Of a stretch of 64,000 bases of DNA, positions 28,329 through 37,512 are shown piece by piece. The stretch is from Gammaproteobacteria bacterium MOLA455 (GTDB lineage Bacteria > Pseudomonadota > Gammaproteobacteria > Pseudomonadales > Porticoccaceae). Numbering within the stretch: the first letter of the stretch is position 1; the number at the start of each line of letters is the position of its first letter. The stretch spans positions 310,001-374,000 of the forward strand of contig AZIN01000004.1 in the NCBI GenBank assembly GCA_000511875.1, given 5' to 3'. The position numbers were made by a program, and so were the translations under genes. Under the pieces are notes generated by a model that saw only the letters and a program-made list of their open reading frames with translations, ran no database searches and was not told the origin of the DNA.

Positions 28329-28795
28329 GATGTCCCCTTTTTATTGAATAATAGTCACAGTTAAATGTGATCTTATTGTGTAATTTTTATTCTTTGAATA
28401 GCGCTGCTGTTTTGCATTTGAACTATTAGCGCTAAATACTCTAAAAGCAATAAGCTTAGATAGCAACTTGTTTTGTCGGTAAATGCTTTTTGGTCCACAA
28501 AACGGTGAGAGGCTTCTATGCTGGCCTCTAAGCAGGCAGACGCCAGTTTGTCTGTGGATTTATTTTCTGCACTTTTTTGTTCCATGACTATGCCCATCGG
28601 AGGCAGTTAGTTAAGCAGCCTATCTCAGTTGATGGTGCTATGGTGGGCGCGGTTAAGTCTTCCTTGCAGTGGATATAAGCAGTTGATAAAACCGCGCCTG
28701 CCAACAAATAGCGATCTGCGGAATCGGGTCTATAATTGTAGATCTCTGCTGTGCGCCGGTAGCGCACTTTTAGGTAATAAAGGATATTAGTTACC
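28329..28795. other. 467-bp stretch without a supported gene
   Basis: It holds the upstream region of the TBDR, including the palindrome TCACA-N6-TGTGA (28355-28370), and that of sdaA. A - strand frame of 74 codons (28597-28373) encodes a mixed peptide with one hydrophobic stretch and no good ribosome site; I leave it as a weak candidate only. Confidence 0.4.
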
Positions 28796-30208
28796 ATGGC
28801 AATTAGCACCTTTGATTTATTCACCGTTGGTATAGGGCCATCCAGCTCTCATACCGTGGGTCCCATGCGCGCGGCGTTGCAATTTGTTGAGGCCCTTGCG
28901 AAAACTGGTCGAATGACCGAGGTCACCCGAGTACAGGCGGAGATGTACGGCTCTCTGGGTGCCACCGGTAAGGGCCATGGTACTGCCAAGGCAGTGTTGC
29001 TGGGCCTCGAAGGTGATCAGCCGGAATCTGTTGATGTGCCAACAATCGCCGAGCGCGTGGCGGCGATTCGAGAGGGGGGCTCAATTACACTCCTAGGTAA
29101 TCGAGCCGACGGTCATCGTATCGGTTTTAATGATAAAACTGATGTCCTCTTACATCGCAAGAAAACCTTATCGTTTCACTCTAATGGCATGATCTTTACC
29201 GCCTTTAATAGCAGTGCCGAGGTGGTTGCTCGCAAGACTTATTTTTCAGTGGGTGGTGGCTTTGTGGTCGACGAGAACGCCTCCGAGCAGGATTATTTGG
29301 TAGAAGATACCAGCACTATTCCCTACCCTTTTGACTCTGGAGAACAGCTGCTGGCACTCTGTAAAGAGCACAGCATGAGTATTTCTCAGTTGATGATGGA
29401 GAATGAAAAGACCTGGCGCAGCGAACAGCAGGTACGCGACGGATTGTTAAATCTCTGGTCGGTGATGCAATCCTGTGTCGCTAATGGCATGAACAATGGC
29501 GGTATTTTACCCGGCGGCCTCCAGGTGCGACGGCGTGCCAAAGAGCTGCATCAGCAGTTGCTCAGTCGCCCTGAGGCAGCCATGTCAGATCCGCTCTCGG
29601 TGCTGGATTGGGTCACTCTTTATGCCCTGGCAGTGAATGAAGAAAACGCCGCCGGTGGTCGAGTGGTTACTGCGCCGACCAATGGCGCGGCAGGTATTAT
29701 CCCAGCTGTGCTGCACTACTACATGCGCTTCGTTCCTACAGCCACTGCCGAGGGCGTGGTGAGATTTTTACTCACGGCCGCGGCCATTGGTGTGCTGTAT
29801 AAATTGAATGCGTCGATTAGCGGCGCGGAAGTCGGCTGTCAGGGGGAGGTGGGTTCGGCCTGTTCCATGGCCGCTGGAGCTCTGACCGAAGTGATGGGTG
29901 GCACCCCAGCTCAGGTGGAAAATGCCGCGGAAATTGGTATGGAACACAATCTAGGCCTGACCTGCGATCCCATTGGTGGTCTGGTGCAAGTGCCCTGTAT
30001 TGAGCGCAATGCGATGGGTTCGGTAAAGGCGATTCACGCTGCACGAATTGCCCTGCGCGGAGACGGAGCTCACTTTGTATCACTGGATAAGGTAATTGAA
30101 ACCATGCGTAAAACCGGTAAGGACATGCATGTGCGCTATAAGGAAACGTCTAGAGGTGGATTGGCAACCAATGTGCTTGAGGTGCCCGTTAATATTGTTG
30201 AATGTTAA
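28796..30208 (+). CDS. sdaA: L-serine ammonia-lyase (iron-sulfur, single chain)
   Basis: Deaminates L-serine to pyruvate using an oxygen-labile 4Fe-4S cluster. The protein is 470 aa (E. coli SdaA 454). The N-terminal beta domain begins [17 protein letters not shown]. The C-terminal alpha domain holds the cluster cysteines in [12 protein letters not shown] and [30 protein letters not shown] is the family block near residue 300. The nearby Tdh/Kbl pair yields glycine, which can become serine through GlyA, so the genes could form one route from threonine to pyruvate. The gene is followed by a perfect hairpin. Confidence 0.95.
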   Translation: MAISTFDLFTVGIGPSSSHTVGPMRAALQFVEALAKTGRMTEVTRVQAEMYGSLGATGKGHGTAKAVLLGLEGDQPESVDVPTIAERVAAIREGGSITLLGNRADGHRIGFNDKTDVLLHRKKTLSFHSNGMIFTAFNSSAEVVARKTYFSVGGGFVVDENASEQDYLVEDTSTIPYPFDSGEQLLALCKEHSMSISQLMMENEKTWRSEQQVRDGLLNLWSVMQSCVANGMNNGGILPGGLQVRRRAKELHQQLLSRPEAAMSDPLSVLDWVTLYALAVNEENAAGGRVVTAPTNGAAGIIPAVLHYYMRFVPTATAEGVVRFLLTAAAIGVLYKLNASISGAEVGCQGEVGSACSMAAGALTEVMGGTPAQVENAAEIGMEHNLGLTCDPIGGLVQVPCIERNAMGSVKAIHAARIALRGDGAHFVSLDKVIETMRKTGKDMHVRYKETSRGGLATNVLEVPVNIVEC

Positions 30209-30216
30209 GGCTGATC

Positions 30217-30250
30217 TAACTCAACCTGAGGTGGCCCTCAGGTTGAGTTA
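30217..30250. repeat. perfect 15-bp hairpin between sdaA and purC
   Basis: TAACTCAACCTGAGG (30217-30231) and CCTCAGGTTGAGTTA (30236-30250) are exact complements around a TGGC loop. There is no T-run on either side. It probably stabilises or ends the convergent transcripts. Confidence 0.7.
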
Positions 30251-30302
30251 AACAGGCTTTGGAATTTGAATCCCGAACACTGAAACCTTGTTCAGTACTA
30301 GC

Positions 30303-31406
30303 TTAGTCAATCAAACCATACTGCTCAGAAAGGATCGCAATAATCTCTGCTTTCGGATCTTCCGGTAGGGTGATTTTCTCACCAGTGATTTTTTCCGCAA
30401 TACCAGTGTAAGTATCAGATACCGACATCAGCACTGATTCAGGTAACAGATTATCTTCCGCGAGAGCAGTGCGCTCAGGCATACGGTTCTTATTCAGCAG
30501 AATATCGGGATCGGGGAAATGGTTGAGCAGCAGCTGGCGAAAACCCTCTTTCGAGTTCTCCACAATCTTGCCGTCGGCATAGCTGGCGCTATCCCATATG
30601 CGCGATGAATCAGGAGTGCCCACCTCATCCATATAAATCAGCTTTTCGTTGTTCTGTTTGTCGCGCACATAGCCAAATTCAAATTTGGTGTCGACAAAGG
30701 TCTGGCCAATTGCTGCCAGTGAATCGCTGATCAAGTTAAAGCCTTCGCCGAGAAGCTTTTCATAGACATTGATGTCTTCGACGTTACGGAACTTAAAGCT
30801 GGAATAATTATTTTCGATATCGGCACGGGAGACATTCACGTCGTCCGCTTCCGGAACACCGGGAATACCGGTCAAAATACCTTTGGTAGAAGGGGTAATC
30901 AGTAATTCTGGCAGACGCTGATCTTTCTGCAAACCATCTGGCAGTTCGATACCACAGAAGTTGCGCTCACCTTTGCTATAGGCACGCCACATAGAGCCAG
31001 TGATATATTGGCGACAGATCGCTTCGATCATGACCGGCTTAGCTTTTTGTACAATCCATACCAGGGGGTGTGGAACATCCAAAATATGACTGTCGGCCAG
31101 TCCCTGTTCGCGGAACAGTTTAAACCAGTGATTAGAAATGGCATTCAGCGCTGCGCCTTTACCCGGCACACCGTTCATACCGCCTTCACCCTTCCAGATA
31201 CATTCAAAAGCAGAGATTCGATCGCTGATCACCATAATCGCCAGAGGCGCATCTGCGGCTACATCATAGCCTTTGTCGGCAATCAAACGACGGCTGTCAG
31301 CGTCGGTGAGCCAGTAAACTGAGCGCACTTTACCGCTGTGTACCGGCTGGTCGCTGCGAATGGGGAGATCGTTGTTGGAGGCTAATACTTTATTAGCAAG
31401 ACTCAT
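30303..31406 (-). CDS. purC: phosphoribosylaminoimidazole-succinocarboxamide synthase
   Basis: SAICAR synthetase of purine biosynthesis, joining CAIR and aspartate with ATP. The protein is 367 aa, the long form found in some gammaproteobacteria such as Vibrio and Shewanella, rather than the 237-aa E. coli form. Motifs: [10 protein letters not shown] (ATP loop, near residues 23-32), [11 protein letters not shown] near 60 and [15 protein letters not shown] near 262 (the SAICAR signature). It appears monocistronic and is divergent from yfcH. A 9-bp inverted repeat sits in its leader. Confidence 0.94.
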   Translation of the reverse strand: MSLANKVLASNNDLPIRSDQPVHSGKVRSVYWLTDADSRRLIADKGYDVAADAPLAIMVISDRISAFECIWKGEGGMNGVPGKGAALNAISNHWFKLFREQGLADSHILDVPHPLVWIVQKAKPVMIEAICRQYITGSMWRAYSKGERNFCGIELPDGLQKDQRLPELLITPSTKGILTGIPGVPEADDVNVSRADIENNYSSFKFRNVEDINVYEKLLGEGFNLISDSLAAIGQTFVDTKFEFGYVRDKQNNEKLIYMDEVGTPDSSRIWDSASYADGKIVENSKEGFRQLLLNHFPDPDILLNKNRMPERTALAEDNLLPESVLMSVSDTYTGIAEKITGEKITLPEDPKAEIIAILSEQYGLID

Positions 31407-31444
31407 AATTATGCCTTGAAGGTGGGTAGTTGTTAGGGTGTTTC

Positions 31445-31468
31445 GATGTCGCTTGATTTAGCGACATC
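31445..31468. repeat. perfect 9-bp inverted repeat in the purC leader
   Basis: GATGTCGCT and AGCGACATC are exact complements around a 6-nt spacer, 39 bp upstream of the purC ATG. It does not match the PurR box I know. It may be an operator or a leader hairpin. Confidence 0.5.
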
Positions 31469-31621
31469 AACGAAGACGCAGATCTTAGCAACTGAACAGG
31501 CCCTGAGCAAAGGAAAGATTGCGGCTGTTGGTGGGATTTTGTAGGCTGGCCTGCCTAACCTTACGTATTTCTTAAAAGACTTTCGATCTGCGCAAACTTT
31601 AACAGCTATGGCCTTTTATCT

Positions 31622-32533
31622 ATGAGCTCAATCTTAATTACCGGTGGCAGTGGTTTTATTGGTAGGCACTTTTGCAATCAGGCCGAACAGCTGGGTCATC
31701 AGCTCTCTGTCCTGACACGAAATCGAGAGGCGACGGCAGCGCGGCTGCCGGCATCGGTGCGTCTGATACAGGGACTTGAGGAACTGGACGCAGACTATGT
31801 TCCCGAAGTAATTGTCAATCTGGCTGGAGAACCCCTGGCCGCGGGGCGCTGGACTCAGCGTCGCAAGCAGCGCTTCTATGACAGCCGGATTAATCTCACA
31901 GATCGTCTCTATGAGTTTTTTGCCGAGCGCAATCGCACGCACAATCGCAAACCCAGCCTAGTGATCAGCGGTTCGGCTATTGGCTATTATGGGCCTAGCC
32001 ACAAACCGGTGCATGAACATTCCAGCGCCGTGGATGGCTTCTCACACCAGCTGTGTAAAACCTGGGAGCAGAGCGCCAAACGTTTTGAAACTCTGGGCAG
32101 TCGTGTGTGCTATCTGCGCACTGGCATTGTGCTGGGGGAAGAGGGTGCTCTGGCGCGGATGCTTCCGCCCTTTAAGGTGGCTCTTGGAGGCCCAATCGGC
32201 AGTGGCGAGCAGGGTATGTCGTGGATTCATATCGACGATATGGTCGGTGCGATTATGCACTGCATGAATAACCCGCAGGTTTCTGGTCCGGTTAATGCCA
32301 CCGCCCCAAAACCGGTCTCCAACGCGCAATTTAGTGCCAGCTTAGGTGCAGTACTCAATCGACCTGCTGTGCTGCCAATGCCAGGATTTATGGTCAAGCT
32401 GCTGTTTGGTGAAATGGGCGAGGAGTTGTTATTGCAGGGGCAATACGTACTGCCGAACAAGTTGCTGGCCAGCGGCTACCTATTCCAATATAGCGATCTC
32501 GAAAAAGCCCTACAGCAGATTATTGCTGTCTAG
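31622..32533 (+). CDS. yfcH: TIGR01777-type epimerase-like protein (YfcH family)
   Basis: Extended SDR-fold protein of 303 aa. The NAD(P) loop is ITGGSGFIGRHF (residues 5-16). Family blocks: VNLAGEPLAAGRW near residue 66, SGSAIGYYG near 117, RTGIVLG and WIHIDDMVGAI. The C-terminal DUF1731 segment ends in YSDLEKALQQI. Biochemical function of YfcH-type proteins is not settled. Its last 4 bases overlap the end of the convergent FGGY kinase gene. Confidence 0.88.
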   Translation: MSSILITGGSGFIGRHFCNQAEQLGHQLSVLTRNREATAARLPASVRLIQGLEELDADYVPEVIVNLAGEPLAAGRWTQRRKQRFYDSRINLTDRLYEFFAERNRTHNRKPSLVISGSAIGYYGPSHKPVHEHSSAVDGFSHQLCKTWEQSAKRFETLGSRVCYLRTGIVLGEEGALARMLPPFKVALGGPIGSGEQGMSWIHIDDMVGAIMHCMNNPQVSGPVNATAPKPVSNAQFSASLGAVLNRPAVLPMPGFMVKLLFGEMGEELLLQGQYVLPNKLLASGYLFQYSDLEKALQQIIAV

Positions 32534-34104
32534 TTGGGATAACCGGTAATTTTGCGGATCGCTTCATAGCTGGGTTTCAGGCTCTGATACATTTTGCAAT
32601 AGACCTGAGTGTAGAGTTGATTGTAGATTTCATGATTGGCCGCTATAGGCTCAAAACGATCACCAGGATAAGTCATTTTGGCCGCGGCGCTGGCAAAGTC
32701 GGTATAGAGTCCACAGCCTACTGCGGCCGCCATGGCGGCACCCAGGGCCGAGGTCTCAAAGGTATGAGGTCGCTGCACCGGCATGCCGAATATATCCGCG
32801 GTAATCTGCATTATCTGATCACTCTGAGAACCGCCACCGGAGACCAATAGTTTGGTGATGGTCTCCCCGCTGCGCTTCTCCACGCGCTCTTTACCGGCGC
32901 GCAGAGCATAGGTGAGTCCCTCGATAATTGCTCTGTAGAGATGTGCTCTAGTGTGTACGTCGCCAAAGCCAATAATGGCACCCTTGGCTTCTGGGCCTTC
33001 GTTGTCTGCACCTGCGCCCCAGTAGGGTTGCAAGGTCAGGCCCGCAGAGCCGGCGGGAACCTGCTGCAACAAATTATCAAACAGTGACTCCACCGTGACG
33101 CCCTGTTGCTCAGCGGCGGACTGTTCTTCGAGGCCAAACTGCTGTTTAAACCAGCTCACCATCCAATAGCCTCGTGGCACCATCATCTCAATATTAAAGC
33201 TCCCGGGAATCACGCCTGGATAGGCGGGGTGAAAGGGAATGACTTCAAGGTACTTGTCGCTGGTGATATTAAAAGTGGCCGTGGTGCCATAGCTGAGACT
33301 GCCGGTATTGCTATCCAGACAGCCGCTGCCGAGCACTTCGCAGGCTTTGTCTGAGCCGCAGGCAATAAGCGCTAGTCCCTGGGGAATACCCGTCTCAGCT
33401 GCGGCTGCGCTGCTGATGTGACCCAGTACGCCGCCAGCCTCAACCAGCTCCGGCAGCATCTCTCGCTTAATGGAGGGAATTGCACGCCATTTCCAATCTT
33501 TGGCCTCAGCCCACTTTAGCTGTTTAAAATCAAAGGGAACGAAACCCACCTGGCTGGCAACAGAATCTCTGTAATCACCGGTGAGTTTGTAGTTGTGATA
33601 GCCAGAGAGCAGCAACAGTTTGTCTACTTGCCGCCAAAGCTCTGGTTCATGCTCAGCAATCCAGTTGACCTCGGCCTGGGTGTGAAAAGTATCCACCGCT
33701 GCTTTGGCACCCACGGCACGCATCAATAGTGACTCCACTGCCCCCAACTCTGGCTTGCTGTGGATCTGCCGTTGATCGAGCCAACTAATGGCGGCGCGCA
33801 ATGGCTGGCCGTCGGCACCCATGGCCACTACAGTGGCGCGCTGGGTGGTAACGGCAATGGCTTTGATTGATTCTCGGGGAATCTCGAGCTGATCCCAGAG
33901 TTGATGGCACGCCTGGCAGAGGGCTTGCCAGAAATAGTCGGCATGCTGTTCGGCCCATCCTGGCTCGGTGGAAAAATAGGGCTCGATCTCGATTTTACTT
34001 TTTGCTATCAGCTGGCCATTTCGATCAAAGACCATAGCGCGGACACTCTGGGTGCCGTTATCTATAGAGAGTAAATACTCTTGTTTGTCAGTTGCTATTT
34101 CCAT
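32530..34104 (-). CDS. FGGY-family carbohydrate kinase, atypical glycerol-kinase relative
   Basis: ATP-dependent kinase of 524 aa with both FGGY halves: LSIDNGTQSVRAMVFD at residues 12-27 and the C-terminal LVSGGGSQSDQIMQITAD with GAAMAAAVG. In glycerol kinase an Arg-Glu pair binds glycerol; here the aligned text TTQRATV has Arg89-Ala90, so the Glu is lost. WLDQR replaces the following block, as in xylulokinase-like members. The general-base Asp is kept (ACGSDKACEVLG). Substrate is therefore not plain glycerol. It is the third gene of the AGPS-GlpD-kinase operon, 26 bp after the GlpD gene. I infer a substituted glycerol such as an alkylglycerol. Confidence 0.82.
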   Translation of the reverse strand: MEIATDKQEYLLSIDNGTQSVRAMVFDRNGQLIAKSKIEIEPYFSTEPGWAEQHADYFWQALCQACHQLWDQLEIPRESIKAIAVTTQRATVVAMGADGQPLRAAISWLDQRQIHSKPELGAVESLLMRAVGAKAAVDTFHTQAEVNWIAEHEPELWRQVDKLLLLSGYHNYKLTGDYRDSVASQVGFVPFDFKQLKWAEAKDWKWRAIPSIKREMLPELVEAGGVLGHISSAAAAETGIPQGLALIACGSDKACEVLGSGCLDSNTGSLSYGTTATFNITSDKYLEVIPFHPAYPGVIPGSFNIEMMVPRGYWMVSWFKQQFGLEEQSAAEQQGVTVESLFDNLLQQVPAGSAGLTLQPYWGAGADNEGPEAKGAIIGFGDVHTRAHLYRAIIEGLTYALRAGKERVEKRSGETITKLLVSGGGSQSDQIMQITADIFGMPVQRPHTFETSALGAAMAAAVGCGLYTDFASAAAKMTYPGDRFEPIAANHEIYNQLYTQVYCKMYQSLKPSYEAIRKITGYPN

Positions 34105-34130
34105 GGCAATCGGGCTCTATTATTTTTACT

Positions 34131-35771
34131 TTATGTGCCATCGTTGTCTTGCGGAAGGCTGTAAAAACGCTTCCAGATACTCAGGTAGCGTTTAACTTCA
34201 ACTTGCCAATGGTCTTGGTTCCAGCCCAGTTCAGCGCTACAAATAGCTTCCAGGGCGGGGAGTAATTCCGCGGCCCCATGAACCATGACCATGCCTAACC
34301 TAGTGCGTCGCAACAGTAGATCATCGAGATGAGTAACCGCCTCATGGCGTGCTGCCCAGCGACATTCAGCGAGGCAGAAGTCGGTGCCGGCAATGCGCTG
34401 GCGCTCTGCTTTTGGTGCACTGTCGAGCATTACTTTGGCTTGGGTTCCGTAACGACCCAGCAGGCGCTGCGCCCAGATTGGGTCATCGGCAACTAGATCT
34501 TCAGGTGTGAGGTCGGGGGTGATAAATACCCGGTCGTCGCTGAAAGATTTGGCTTTGGGTAGCTGAGGCAGAGCAGCGTTCAGGGCATCCAGCGCAATCA
34601 GCCTGAAGGTGGTGAGCTTGCCGCCACTAACTGTGATCAAGCCATTATCTGACCAGACTGCGTGATCCCTACGCTCCTTTGAAGGATCTTTGGAGCTTTC
34701 CGAGCCAATAACTGGGCGCACCCCAGCCCAACTGGAAATAATGTCGGCGCGGCTAATTGTTTGCTTGGGAAACTGCACATTAAAGGCCCGAAGCAGATAG
34801 TCCACTTCGGCCTTATTGATACTGGCTTCAATATCTAGATCTTCACTGTGGTCGAGATCAGTGGTGCCAATAACCGTGGTGCCTTCCCAGGGGTAGACAT
34901 AGACTCCGCGCTTATCGTCAGGGTGCAGTGATGTGAGTACATCAGTGACTGGCATCAGCTCACGGGCAATAATCAGGTGGCTGCCGCGCAGTGGGCGGAT
35001 GCGTTTCTCTGCATTGACTTGGTTGCGCAGACGATCGGCCCAGGCACCGGTTGCATTAATGACCGCAGCAGCGCGCAGGCGAATATCCTCGCTGCTCTCA
35101 GAATCATTCAGCATGACGCCTTGAACCTGACCCTCTTGCAACAGCAGCTGGTTGACTTTGCTGTAGTTGATGGCGGTACCACCAGTTTCTATGCTCTCCT
35201 GCAAGACCCGCAGCACCAATCTTGAATCATCCACCATGGCGTCGCTGTAGGAGGCCGCACCATTGAGGTGGCCCTGCGCGAGGTCGGGGAATCGCTCTCC
35301 GAGGCGGCGATTATTGTGGTAGCGGTGGTCGTAGATACCGGCAATAAAATCATAGATGGTCAAAATAACAGCCATCGCCCAGCGGCCGGGGAACAGACCT
35401 TTGCTGAGGGCGAAATAAAAGTTAATCCGATGGACTAGTCCCGGCGCTTCTGCAAGCAGACGTTCGCGCTCTATAAGGCTCTCTTTGGTCAGCTTCAGGT
35501 CACCGGCGGCCAGATAGCGCAAACCGCCGTGAACCATTTTCGATGAGCGGCTCGAGGTGCCGGAGGAGAAATCGCCCTGTTCAAGCAGTAGGGCACGGTA
35601 GCCCCGGCGCACCGCTTCACGCAAAATACCGGCACCGGTTATGCCGCCACCAATAATAATGATGTCCCAATCCAGAGACTCGCCACTGCGCATTTCGGCG
35701 AGCAGTTTGTCTCTGGAGGTGAAGCAGCGATCAGATAAAGGACGTACTTCAATCATTTTAGTTGAGCTCAT
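34131..35771 (-). CDS. GlpD-family FAD-dependent glycerol-3-phosphate dehydrogenase
   Basis: Membrane-associated flavoprotein of 546 aa. The FAD-binding DIIIIGGGITGAGILREA lies near residue 33, with GTSSRSSKMVHGGLRYL and YSDAMVDDSRLV as GlpD substrate and flavin blocks; VSGGKLTTFR closes the FAD site. The C-terminal DAO_C domain follows. Family reaction: sn-glycerol-3-phosphate to dihydroxyacetone phosphate with electrons to quinone. Its ATG lies 14 bp before the end of the AGPS-like gene, so the two are coupled. Within this operon the substrate may be a 1-alkyl glycerol phosphate; a plain GlpD role is the conservative alternative. Confidence 0.88.
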   Translation of the reverse strand: MSSTKMIEVRPLSDRCFTSRDKLLAEMRSGESLDWDIIIIGGGITGAGILREAVRRGYRALLLEQGDFSSGTSSRSSKMVHGGLRYLAAGDLKLTKESLIERERLLAEAPGLVHRINFYFALSKGLFPGRWAMAVILTIYDFIAGIYDHRYHNNRRLGERFPDLAQGHLNGAASYSDAMVDDSRLVLRVLQESIETGGTAINYSKVNQLLLQEGQVQGVMLNDSESSEDIRLRAAAVINATGAWADRLRNQVNAEKRIRPLRGSHLIIARELMPVTDVLTSLHPDDKRGVYVYPWEGTTVIGTTDLDHSEDLDIEASINKAEVDYLLRAFNVQFPKQTISRADIISSWAGVRPVIGSESSKDPSKERRDHAVWSDNGLITVSGGKLTTFRLIALDALNAALPQLPKAKSFSDDRVFITPDLTPEDLVADDPIWAQRLLGRYGTQAKVMLDSAPKAERQRIAGTDFCLAECRWAARHEAVTHLDDLLLRRTRLGMVMVHGAAELLPALEAICSAELGWNQDHWQVEVKRYLSIWKRFYSLPQDNDGT

Positions 35772-37374
35772 CAGGTAGTAGTTTGCCCGGGTTCATCTGG
35801 CTCCGTGGATCAAATAGTCGGCACAGTGAATTGATCGCCGCCAAACCCAGGTTGCCTTTCTCGGCTGCCAGATAGTCCCGGTGATCTCGTCCCACACCGT
35901 GCTGGTGACTAATAGTGCCGCCACTGACAACGATTTGATTGGCACCTGCAGCCTTGAGTTTGTGCCAGCGGTCCATTGCTTGCCCGTAGCTGTCCCCGAG
36001 TCGGAATAGATAGGTAGTGTAGATACTCGAACCCTGACCATAGACATGGCTGAGGTGGGTGTAGGTATAAACCTGTTCCCCTTCATCGGTCAATCCATTG
36101 CGGATCGCCGATTCGATATTCTCCACAGTCTGTGGCACCTTTGACCAATCGACCGCAGTCTCCATAGTGTCAACCGCATAGCCGGCACGGCCCAGAGGAT
36201 CCCTCAGGTAGGGCGCACGAAAGCGGCCATGGGCCCATCTATCACCCAAGCCAGCTTGATCGGCCAAACCCCCGAGATTAGTGCAGTGATCCAGTGCCAT
36301 TTCTTTGGCTGTCGTACAGTGGCGAGCGGAGCCGGTGACACCGAAGGTCATCATTACTTTGCCGGCTCCAATGCCTTTTTCTGCCAGCGCAGCTTCCAGA
36401 GCGACCACGCCGCTGCTGTCATCACCGGCACCCATATAGAGCAAGCTGGTGGTTTCCAATGGATTGCTTAGGCGCACCATAGACAGAGCAATGCGCTGTT
36501 GGATTAATTCTCTAGCGGCCTGCAGACCCACTTCCCAGGAGGGGAAAAATACGACCTGAAAAGATTCCTCTTCGGGCAGTTTGGTCACTCTCACCACCAC
36601 CTCGGTAATAATGCCTATGCGTCCTTCAGAGCCAAGAATCATTTCACGAATATCGGGACCCGCAGAGGAGGCGGGAATAGTGGGTATCTCAAGAGTGCCT
36701 GCGAGGGTCTCAATAGAGCCGCCAGCAAACATATTTTCAATGCGGCCGTAGTGCAGAGACTGCTGTCCGCTGGAGCGACTGGCAACCCAGCCACCCACTG
36801 TGGAAAGCTCCCAAGATTGGGGGAAATGGCCTAGGGTATAACCTTCTTTTTGTAGTTGGGCTTCCAATTCGGGGCCCGCTGTGCCGGCTCCAAAGGTGGC
36901 TAATTGACTCTCGTGATCAAACTTAATGAGCTTGTTCATGGCGCTCATGTTGATGGTCAGTATCGGGCGCGCACTGTTCTCTGGATTGATATGACCCACT
37001 ACTGAGGTACCGCCGCCATAGGGAATCACATCGATGTCGTTGTCTTTGGCATAGCAGAGTAATTCACGTACCTCTGCGCTAGTCTCGGGCACTGCCACAG
37101 CGTCGGGAAAATTGTCTACATCACCGCTGTGCATGTCTAGCCAGTCTGGTAGGCTTTGGCCCCGGGCATGACGCACTCGGGTCTCTGAGTCTGTACTGAT
37201 AAGCGGGTGGGCTGGGGCTTTGGAGGCCGGCACTTTAGCCATAACCTGTTCCAGTGTTGCTTCACCTAAGGGGGTGGCTGGTCCCACTAGGGCCTGCAGC
37301 AGATTGCGCAAACCACCATTGAGCTCCATCAGCAAGTCGCTATTTTCATTTCCCCAGCCATTCCATAGACGCAT
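35758..37374 (-). CDS. alkyldihydroxyacetonephosphate synthase-like FAD oxidoreductase
   Basis: VAO/PCMH-type flavoprotein of 538 aa. The N-terminus opens MRLWNGWGNE, like the KWNGWGYND start of the human AGPS core. FAD-binding blocks PYGGGTSVVGHI, STVGGWVASRSSGQQS and GPDIREMILGSEGRIGIITE match AGPS closely. Near the C-terminus ISHQHGVGR (His490-Gln491-His492) occupies the place of the AGPS His triplet, with the middle His changed. AGPS exchanges the acyl group of acyl-DHAP for a fatty alcohol. There is no peroxisomal-type leader or signal peptide. It is the first gene of the three-gene operon, divergent from an AraC gene. A glycolate- or lactate-oxidase role is less likely given the AGPS-specific blocks. 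Confidence 0.85.
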   Translation of the reverse strand: MRLWNGWGNENSDLLMELNGGLRNLLQALVGPATPLGEATLEQVMAKVPASKAPAHPLISTDSETRVRHARGQSLPDWLDMHSGDVDNFPDAVAVPETSAEVRELLCYAKDNDIDVIPYGGGTSVVGHINPENSARPILTINMSAMNKLIKFDHESQLATFGAGTAGPELEAQLQKEGYTLGHFPQSWELSTVGGWVASRSSGQQSLHYGRIENMFAGGSIETLAGTLEIPTIPASSAGPDIREMILGSEGRIGIITEVVVRVTKLPEEESFQVVFFPSWEVGLQAARELIQQRIALSMVRLSNPLETTSLLYMGAGDDSSGVVALEAALAEKGIGAGKVMMTFGVTGSARHCTTAKEMALDHCTNLGGLADQAGLGDRWAHGRFRAPYLRDPLGRAGYAVDTMETAVDWSKVPQTVENIESAIRNGLTDEGEQVYTYTHLSHVYGQGSSIYTTYLFRLGDSYGQAMDRWHKLKAAGANQIVVSGGTISHQHGVGRDHRDYLAAEKGNLGLAAINSLCRLFDPRSQMNPGKLLPDELN

Positions 37375-37512
37375 AGCGAATACCTTTATTGTTAGAGTTT
37401 ATTGTTGAGACGATACATAGTTACGTATGATAGTCTGCAGGAAAAACTGGTCACTGTCAGGTGACGACAGCGGTGTGACGATTTCGGTCAGCTGTTTACT
37501 CAGGGGGCAAAG

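Noticed and set aside
28373-28597. 74-codon - strand frame upstream of the large TBDR
   Set aside because: Weak start region and no recognisable domain; mentioned only within the intergenic entry.
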